Positions 15,878 through 23,800 of a DNA stretch of 64,000 nt are shown here, piece by piece. Source of the DNA: Vibrio orientalis CIP 102891 = ATCC 33934 (lineage in GTDB: Bacteria; Pseudomonadota; Gammaproteobacteria; Enterobacterales; Vibrionaceae); contig NZ_ACZV01000004.1 of assembly GCF_000176235.1 (NCBI RefSeq), positions 1,302,001 to 1,366,000 of the forward strand, in the 5' to 3' direction. The notes under the pieces were generated by a model. It saw nothing but the letters and a program-made list of their open reading frames with translations, made no database searches and was not told the origin of the DNA. A program made the translations under genes and the position numbers. Position 1 is the stretch's first letter. Each line of letters opens with the position of its first letter.

Positions 15878-18838
15878 CTAACAGGCAGGACCTTGTATAG
15901 CCCATACTCCACTCGCATCAGGGCGTTCACCTTTTGTCCACCACTTAGCTTGATACTTAACCCCTTGATAAGTGACGACATCACCGCCTGTGTAAGCTCG
16001 TTCACTGGACCAAGCTAGACTCACATCGCTAACCAATTCCCAAGCTGCGCTAGTATCTGGTTGATTGTTGCGAGTCCAGTGTTTTGCTTTCCAAACCAAG
16101 CCGTTGAAACTGACGGTATTACCGCCAACGTAGGTTTGACTAGAAGACCACTGAGGATGGTTGTTCGCATTGGGATCATTGACATCACAGCTGCCTGTCA
16201 TCGCTTTAACATTTATACGCGTCGTCGCCTGAGATTGAGCGCCATGAGGGTCAGCAACCACGACTGATACTGAATATGTTTGATCGCTTTGCACCTCAGG
16301 TAACGTTACTCTTATCGCACCTTGACCAGTCACTTGATAAGCTAAGCCTGAAGTATTCCAACGGTACGAAAGAGCATCTCCGTCTTGATCAAATGCCGAA
16401 GCTCTCACATCAACTGACTGCCCAGAATTGCCATTCACTGATACTGGCAAGGTTACGTTCGGGGTACTGTTTTCATTAAGGTTTGGGGTAGCAGAGATAG
16501 TCACCGTATCGGTTGTACTCGCTTTTCCATCAGAGACCGTCAGCATAAAGGTATAGCTTTCTGACTTAGCAGAATCAGGCAGGACCACTTCTGCAGTTGC
16601 TTCACGGTCAAATCGTATGGTCACAGGATCGCCCGCTACTTGCTGCCACTGATAACTTAGACTATCACCATCAATATCTGTTGAAGCCAAACCAGATAAA
16701 GTCACCGTCGAGCCTGAGTTAACCAATTGATCACCACCAGCGTTGGCAACGGGTGCCGTATTGCTGTCTGGTTGGGTTGGGTTCAAAGAGTCAGACTGAA
16801 CAATAGAAACTTCTAATGGTTGCATTGGCTTACTGATTTGCAGTGTGCTAAGGACATTATTATCACAAATGATTTCCGCTTTAGTCGGGTCATCAGATTG
16901 TCTGATATTAATGTGTAGCTTGTTCATCAGATTGGCATCGAAACGGAACCCTGTTAGCTGATAGTTATCAGTGTCATGGTTTTGCCCATTATAAACTTTG
17001 ACATAACAGCCTTGTGTATTCAGTTCATCCAACTGAGTTGGTTCATAGACAAAGCCATACGCACCATGAAGAGCTGGGAATAAATAACTATCGAGTTGCT
17101 GTGTTGGGTCGTAATACCCGACAAGCGTTGTCACTGGTACACCAAAATCACTAGGAACACGTGCAGGTAGATTACTGGACCCGTCATCTGGATTAGATTC
17201 AACCCAAGAGTAGTTGTCATTCACGTAGTATTTAGTGTCACCTCGACTCAAGCTTATGCTTTCACCATTAACATGAACGGTCACGCCGTAGCCTGAATAT
17301 CGTGACACGCTGATCTGTTTACCTAGCGCCACTTCTTGTGCATTTGGTAAGTAAATATCCCTAATCCAACGACCATCATATGTTTGAACGCTGATAACAT
17401 CATATTTGCTGATATAGTCTGAAAGAACCCGCCCTTGAGTGTCACCTTTTATCGTGTCGAGTTCACTTTGGCTTGCAATGCTCTTATATTCAACCAGCTC
17501 TGGCTGCACAAACTCTTCCATTTGCCTAGTGGTACTATTCCACTTTTTAAAACCTGACTCGGACGTTTCATCAAAAATAGCTTTATTCTCTAAAAACGTC
17601 TGTATGTCACTCAGCACGTATGGTGTATGGAGAGTGTATTTAGAAATGGGAGAGGATGGTTCCCCGCCTGCCATCGCATCCCGATTGAACTTGTAACCTT
17701 CAAAAGCAGGGATACCGATACCGTCGCTACAACAAACTTGATCCTCTCCTGTCTGCTTGTTCCACATAAAGTTGGCAATGAAACGTTGTTGAGATAGATC
17801 CCAGCCCCAAGCGGAATTGATATCCGTTGATGGCCTATGAGTAGAGCCATCTGTCCCTCCTGGATAATGGCCAATACCGAAGTTATGGCCGATCTCGTGA
17901 CTCCATTCATTGCCTAGCGTTTTGGTTAAGGTAACCATTCCCGCACCGCCACTGCCCCCATGTACTACAACGCCATTTTGGTAGCGACCGACTGGTGTCA
18001 CTGCTGTTAATTGGGCAGAGGTAAATGGGTGGCCTTTTCCTTTCGCACCAGAAGCGTTAATGCCGTAGTTAGCATTGTTAATGCCATGAGCAATAAGAAC
18101 CTTAGAAATATACTCGCGCATGTCACCTCGGTGCCAAGTCCCCATACTTGGATCGTATTCCGTAAGTAACGCGCCTGTTGGTAACATTACTTCGTCAAGT
18201 TTCAATGGTTCATAAGGGTTGACGATCAGTTTGCTGACCGGGATTTTCTGAAAGTAGTCCTCGTGATATTTCGTATCCTTCATAAAATCGAAACGGTCTC
18301 TTGGAGCCGTTAACATGCCAAGGTCCATAGTGTTGATCATCAACTGATTAGGTGCACCAATCTCAAGATCTATTAGCTGACCAGTTCGTTCACCACTTGA
18401 AATTTCCAACGTCAAGCCAGGCTGAACCCAAGAGGCAGGTAGTGTCACTGACCACATATCGGTGGCATAAACAATACTATTGTCATGACCATCATGTGCG
18501 GGGAGTTGTTCTGGCGTAGTAAGGTTTAATTCGCCCAGCATATTGTTGTTCGCATCACGACCGATTACTGACACGCTATTGCCCTCGATTGGCATATCAG
18601 CCACGGGTTGAACCATTAACAAAGTGTCGCGCAATGCGGTCAAATGAGGGCGCGGGTCCCCCATCTTATTGTTGTGAGGCATGGTGATATTTTGCGCATA
18701 GCTAATCATAGCCTCAAAATCACCCTGCAAATCGTTTTCAATCGTTGTGGTATTAAATGCCACATTCTGTGCAGATGCGGCCATGCTTAATATTACGCTG
18801 CCCGCTAGCAAACTTACTTTGGTTTTCCTTTGTTTCAT
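15878..18838 (-). CDS. Secreted M66-family metalloprotease (StcE/TagA-like mucinase) with two chitin-binding domains
   Basis: This exported 986-residue protein has a signal peptide (about residues 1-23) and an M66 catalytic domain with the zinc site HEIGHNFGIGHYPGG (about 314-328). That site closely matches StcE of E. coli O157 and TagA of V. cholerae, which cut mucin-type O-glycoproteins. Downstream are a lectin-like region (about 500-690), two PKD/cadherin-like domains (about 705-880) and two CBM5/12 modules (about 892-935 and 940-984; AKHWTRNNQP and AKWWTKGERP). The domain order suggests a protease anchored on chitin or glycan surfaces. The Shine-Dalgarno AGGAGC lies 6 bases before the ATG. 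The exact target is inferred. Confidence 0.88.
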   Translation of the reverse strand: MKQRKTKVSLLAGSVILSMAASAQNVAFNTTTIENDLQGDFEAMISYAQNITMPHNNKMGDPRPHLTALRDTLLMVQPVADMPIEGNSVSVIGRDANNNMLGELNLTTPEQLPAHDGHDNSIVYATDMWSVTLPASWVQPGLTLEISSGERTGQLIDLEIGAPNQLMINTMDLGMLTAPRDRFDFMKDTKYHEDYFQKIPVSKLIVNPYEPLKLDEVMLPTGALLTEYDPSMGTWHRGDMREYISKVLIAHGINNANYGINASGAKGKGHPFTSAQLTAVTPVGRYQNGVVVHGGSGGAGMVTLTKTLGNEWSHEIGHNFGIGHYPGGTDGSTHRPSTDINSAWGWDLSQQRFIANFMWNKQTGEDQVCCSDGIGIPAFEGYKFNRDAMAGGEPSSPISKYTLHTPYVLSDIQTFLENKAIFDETSESGFKKWNSTTRQMEEFVQPELVEYKSIASQSELDTIKGDTQGRVLSDYISKYDVISVQTYDGRWIRDIYLPNAQEVALGKQISVSRYSGYGVTVHVNGESISLSRGDTKYYVNDNYSWVESNPDDGSSNLPARVPSDFGVPVTTLVGYYDPTQQLDSYLFPALHGAYGFVYEPTQLDELNTQGCYVKVYNGQNHDTDNYQLTGFRFDANLMNKLHINIRQSDDPTKAEIICDNNVLSTLQISKPMQPLEVSIVQSDSLNPTQPDSNTAPVANAGGDQLVNSGSTVTLSGLASTDIDGDSLSYQWQQVAGDPVTIRFDREATAEVVLPDSAKSESYTFMLTVSDGKASTTDTVTISATPNLNENSTPNVTLPVSVNGNSGQSVDVRASAFDQDGDALSYRWNTSGLAYQVTGQGAIRVTLPEVQSDQTYSVSVVVADPHGAQSQATTRINVKAMTGSCDVNDPNANNHPQWSSSQTYVGGNTVSFNGLVWKAKHWTRNNQPDTSAAWELVSDVSLAWSSERAYTGGDVVTYQGVKYQAKWWTKGERPDASGVWAIQGPAC

Positions 18839-18963
18839 TTATTGCTCCTAGTTATTGATATTGCACAACTTTCCACTGCGTAGGTAAGAGCTATTAGTAT
18901 TGATTGGATTTTGGGTATCAATGAGCGACGTACAACTGTCGTTTCGATGCAAAGACTGTTGGC

Positions 18964-19437
18964 TTATTTAACGACGATGTTGATTGTTGAGTCTTGGTAG
19001 GGATTGCTCAGCCCTGAAAAAAAGATATTGTTGCGCCAAAGGACGCTCTCTCCTCGCTTTGCTTCTACTCGAACAAAGTACTTTGCATCTTCATCTAGCT
19101 GATTGGTGTTGTACTCCAAAACATAGCGAGCTAAGAAACCCGTCTCGTAACTCGCTTTTGTTGTGGTGGTCGCGACAATTTTGGCCTCTCCACTCGAATT
19201 AAACTCTTCCAAAGCCACATTCACGGGAACCTCAACAAACTCAAGGTCAGGGCTACCTGGTTTAAGCCAACCTTGAATTGAAACTAGATTATTTTTCGGT
19301 TTCAGCTCTGTCGCTTTTTGCTCCGTAACTGAGACTTGCGAAGTCACGGTAACTTGCTTTGCGGCATCCGAACTATCACATCCTGTCATCACTAATAGCG
19401 GCAAGAAAAATACACACCGCTGGAGAATGGTGATCAT
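18964..19437 (-). CDS. Small lipoprotein, YbaY/YscW-like
   Basis: This 157-residue protein has a lipoprotein signal peptide ending in MTGC (Cys at about residue 20), followed by a flexible linker and one beta-rich domain. The pattern GWLKPGS...VPVNVALEE...YVLEYNTNQLDEDAKYFVRVEAKRGE resembles the YbaY/YscW-type lipoprotein fold, where family members act as pilotins or chaperones for envelope machines. That likeness is by eye only. It sits between the DUF1552 gene and the M66 protease. AGGAG lies 7 bases before the ATG. Its job in the set is unknown; anchoring or helping export of a neighbour is one guess. Confidence 0.6.
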   Translation of the reverse strand: MITILQRCVFFLPLLVMTGCDSSDAAKQVTVTSQVSVTEQKATELKPKNNLVSIQGWLKPGSPDLEFVEVPVNVALEEFNSSGEAKIVATTTTKASYETGFLARYVLEYNTNQLDEDAKYFVRVEAKRGESVLWRNNIFFSGLSNPYQDSTINIVVK

Positions 19438-19456
19438 GAAATTACTCCTGAAATGA

Positions 19457-19478
19457 GGTGGGAGAAATCTCTCCCACC
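19457..19478 (-). other. Intergenic hairpin between the DUF1552 and lipoprotein genes
   Basis: GGTGGGAGA and TCTCCCACC form a perfect 9-bp stem with a four-base loop. There is no T run after it on the minus strand, where the Shine-Dalgarno of the lipoprotein gene follows within about 10 bases. Confidence 0.5.
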
Positions 19479-19496
19479 AAACGGCTTAAGTGAACA

Positions 19497-20855
19497 TTAA
19501 CTTACGTTAGTGAAAATACCTGTTACAGAGCTGCTATTTCCGCTATACGGCACGGACGTCCCCATCGCTTGAGCAACGGTTGCCCAAATACGTTGTTGGT
19601 CCACCTGACGCCCTGCTGCCCAATGGTTTCGATCACCCTGAGATGTAATATTCAAGTATCGTCCTTGACCATCACCATTTTTAAGCAATCCAGAAGCGCC
19701 ACCAACTAACAACATTGGCTGGTTATACTGGTGTTCAGGGGCACCATCTGACATTTCAGAAGTAATAACGACTAAGGTATGGTCCAGCAGCGAATCAGAC
19801 GGTACATCCGGATCGGCATGACGAGAAAGCTCATCTAAGAACAGTTTCGCCTGACGCGCGTACCATTTACGGCTCTCTTTCCACTCTTGCTCACTCTTAT
19901 AGCGGTGCGCTAAGTCATGTGGGTTGGCCCGCACACTCGCCTCTTTAATCACCACTTGGTCAGCAGAACGCCCTACCTGAACGGTTGCTACTCGTGAAAC
20001 CCCACAACTCAATGCAGTGGCGACCACTTGATGGTGACTTGACTGAACCTGATTACGAAAATCTGCTGACATCATTGGATGATCCGGTGGCATAATTGGG
20101 CTACATTCCGCAGTAATCGGCAATGTTGCATCCATATCCGCGACAACTTGTTCCATTGAATCTAGGTGGGTATCTAACTTTTGACGCTCACGACCAGACA
20201 ACTTTGAACGCAATGTTTGGATATCATCATTAATCGGGTCAAACAAATGAGTGCCATTATTATTTTGTGCTGTGCGCGCTGTTGCCCCGCTGTAGTTAGT
20301 ACCAAAAATATTCTCGAACAATAGGTTCGGGTTTCCCTGCGGCGTGCGTTTATTATTACCATCCCAAGAGACATACCAGTTCACGCTATCTGTCGCATGA
20401 GGACCAGCAAATATAGCTCGCTGAGAAGGATCCGTTCCCGGCATCGTTCGCCCTAACAAGACATCGATAGAAGACTGACTTTTGTTTTTATCTCGCAGCA
20501 CTTCTGTCCAACCGTTATGACCGGCATTACCCTGTCCTAGGATGATGCCTTGTAGGTATAGAGAACGATTTTTGTAGGCTGCCAGCTCACTACTCACTTC
20601 ATTTAGGGTGAAGTTAGTCGTATCGTCAGCTCCTTGTTGTGCCGTTTGAGGAAACCACAACCCTTGGTTAAATTGACCTCGAAAGCTATCTGTAGCAAAG
20701 CCATCTGGAACAACAAAGAACACCACCTTAGTTTTGGCCTTACCTGTTGTTCCTGCATGAGCGATTCTCGTCAACCCTGGTAGCGACATTGGAGCCAATA
20801 CACCAGCACCTGCCGCTGCTTTTAAAAAACGTCTACGACTTTTAAGAAAAGACAT
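19497..20855 (-). CDS. DUF1552 protein with Tat signal peptide
   Basis: This 452-residue protein has a clear twin-arginine signal (SRRRFLKAAAGAGVLAP, cleavage after about AHA at residue 34), so it is exported folded. The body matches DUF1552, a family related to the alkaline-phosphatase/sulfatase-like fold and common in Planctomycetes. It has recognisable stretches such as LQGIILGQGNAGHNGWTEVL near the N-terminus and HTLVVITSEMSDGAPEH, HWAAGRQVDQQRIWATVAQAMG near the end. No reaction is known. DUF1552 genes are typically next to DUF1592/1588/1587 cytochrome-type genes, as here. The start codon overlaps the upstream stop by one base, which implies tight coupling. Confidence 0.85.
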   Translation of the reverse strand: MSFLKSRRRFLKAAAGAGVLAPMSLPGLTRIAHAGTTGKAKTKVVFFVVPDGFATDSFRGQFNQGLWFPQTAQQGADDTTNFTLNEVSSELAAYKNRSLYLQGIILGQGNAGHNGWTEVLRDKNKSQSSIDVLLGRTMPGTDPSQRAIFAGPHATDSVNWYVSWDGNNKRTPQGNPNLLFENIFGTNYSGATARTAQNNNGTHLFDPINDDIQTLRSKLSGRERQKLDTHLDSMEQVVADMDATLPITAECSPIMPPDHPMMSADFRNQVQSSHHQVVATALSCGVSRVATVQVGRSADQVVIKEASVRANPHDLAHRYKSEQEWKESRKWYARQAKLFLDELSRHADPDVPSDSLLDHTLVVITSEMSDGAPEHQYNQPMLLVGGASGLLKNGDGQGRYLNITSQGDRNHWAAGRQVDQQRIWATVAQAMGTSVPYSGNSSSVTGIFTNVS

Positions 20856-23800
20856 TAGTCAGTCTCCTTTTTAAATTTAAACATTTGCGATGTTGCTAGG
20901 GTTTCCAGCATTTCTGTAATGGAGCCACTCTTCTCAAGTTGCTTCGTCATGTCTTGGATACCAGCTGTCGAATTCACATCCGCTTCTTGGCCCATGGCAT
21001 AACGGAAGTAACTATCCGCTAAACACTGCAATACTGTCGCGTTGGTAGGGAAATGCGCTGAAATATCACGTACATCGTTAAATTGAAGCAGCACATGTGC
21101 GCCTGAGTTATCCACTAATGGACCTGAAGCATCGATAGGTAACGTCACGCTCGGCTCGTTATAAGCAGACTCGGTTTCGCGCCATTGGCCTGTTTGGCTG
21201 TAGTTCTCCATCGAAGCACCCGTGTCATTCATAAACTCATGACACTGCCAACACTGTCCAGCGGAGGCGTCTTGACCATTGATAGTGTCCCAGCGCTCAC
21301 GCGTAGTGATTGGGGTATCTGGCAACTCAATCGAATCTGGATCTACATCAACAGGAACACCAATCGTGCGACACATCAGGTTCTGACGAATCATCAAACC
21401 ACGCTTGACTAGTGAAGTCGCAGCGTAATCGGAGTTCACAACTTGTGTTAAGCCATGTTGAAGCAATCCACCACGCTGACCGCTTTCTACTTTTTGGAAC
21501 TCCTCACCCGTCACTCCGCTGATCCCGTAGTGCTTAGCCAACGTTCCGTTTACAAAGGTAAAGCTTGGGTTGAATAGCTCAGCTACTGTGCCTTCACCTT
21601 CCGTTAAGAAGTAACGAATAAACTCAGCTTGTTCCTCAACCATCGCATTCACAACATCGTTGGTCAGACCCGGTTTTTCCGGTAGCTCTTGAACTTGGGT
21701 ATGAATGTAGTAACCAATAAAGTCAGTAAAGCGCTCTATCCCTTTCGCGCTGGTCAACATGCTCGCGACTTCAGCAGCCACTTGCTCATTCGTTTCTAAT
21801 TGGCCACTCTCAGCCTTCGCCAACAAAGACGCACTTGGGGTCGTACCTAGGAAACTGTACGAAAGCGCAGTTGCGACTTCGTATTGACTCAACTCGTAGA
21901 CGTCCGCTTTTTCAGTTAAAGTCCCCAATTCCGAACGGTAGAGGAAGTTAGGTGATAGAACCATCGCAGCGACTAGGTCTCTTGCACCATACTGGTTAAT
22001 AAAACCGTTGAAGCGAGACTGTTCATCACTTGTCAGTGGTCGACGGTAGATTTTCTTACCTAGGTCAGCAACAAACTGAGCCTTATTGACGCTCTCGCTG
22101 TAACCGATCTTCGCAAGATCCAAGCGTGCTGCAATATCGACAGCCATCGAGTGATACTGCTTCATGTCCTCCGCAAGAATGACACCTTGGTTAGACTGAC
22201 CGGCAAATTTGAACTCACGTTCGTATTTGTCTTTCGGCAGTTTCTGCTTATCCACTGTTAGACCAAATAGATCTTGGATTGTGTTCGCATACTCGTAGCT
22301 TGTTAGGAGTCTAACTTGTCGATCACCATATGATTCCGTTTGTTCTAAGTAGTCGCTCCATACTTCATCAAATAGGTAATCAGCAATTTCTTTAGCACAC
22401 GTCAAATCACAGTGACCCGCAACTGGCATCGACATGATTTTGTCAAGCAGTGCCTGATAACCCGCATTGTTCCATGCATTAGCTTTATTGGCGTTGTCGA
22501 AAAACTCCGTTGAGTGACAGGCATTACAATTCTGCGCCATTAAATCACCACCTGAGCTGTACTCAATAAACTCTACATCTAGGTTATGCTCTAAGCTGGA
22601 TTCATTGATCTCTACGTTTAGTTTTGATGGCTGTGGGAAATAGTTCTTTAGGTAAGGGAAACGTACCTCATAACCACCGTAATCAAGCGTCTCTTCTAAA
22701 GATTCTCCCCATGCTAATTCGCGCTCATAGGTTTTATTCAGCGTCTTGTCTTCGAACGTCACAACCAAGCTTGACTCTGTCGCATTTACTGGACGAGCTG
22801 GCGCAGTAAACTTCACCACACCTTCCAAATCCTTAGGCTTCTCAATGTATTTGAGTGCGACTGTGGATGTAGGACGACTATTTGAAATGGTAATGGTATG
22901 GAAGCGTTGTTCTGGAATATATTCCCCCACATCATTCAAACGAACTTGATAAGTACCATTTTCCAGACCATCAATGTTCATCGAAGGCGCATTCCACGCA
23001 ACATGGAACTTACTTTCATGACCATTAGGATGAATCAGAGCGCCACTGACCAACTCATCACTTAGACTGCTATCCGGTGCTTCAGTAGTGGTGAAGGTGA
23101 TCTGTTTCTGATTCGCTCCTATTGCATCATAAGAGACGCGGTAAATTACGCTTGCTTTATCGTCTGATACCAGCATTGAGCCATCATCTAGTTCTAGGAA
23201 CTCGACTGGACGACCAATACATGCATCCGTTAAACAGGCGTAAGATTCGACCGCTTGACGATCTTTCATCCAACCCGTCACCAATGGGCGTTCATGAATC
23301 ACATCAGTACCATTTTGAATGGTCACCATGCGAAGCTCTAACCCTGGGTGTTCTGGTTTACTGTTACCGTGAGTTGCATAAACAAGGTGCTGGATATTGT
23401 CTGACTGCGAATAAGCATTCCAGAACTTAACCCCTAAAGGAGCACTGTTGGTGAACACATCAAACTCTGCGCCGGCATAGTCTGTTGGTTTAACCACGTC
23501 ATAATCGATCTGAGGCAAAATTGCTTTTGGCGGGATGATTGGGTAGCCATCACTGCCTTCACCACCAAGTAGTAGGTCTTGCCAGTTCGCCATCTCATGA
23601 TCTGTCAGGCCGCGCGTGTCTTTACCGAAGAAAATTGGCGCACCAAAGTTTTGATTACCTGGGTTTGAGATACGGTTAATCTCATCCGGGTTATCAAACT
23701 GTTGGCGGTTGTTATCACTAAACCAGATCTCGCCCGTTTTCGGGTGCCAGTCAAAGCCCACAGAGTTACGGATACCATTCGCTTGGATTTCATACTCACC

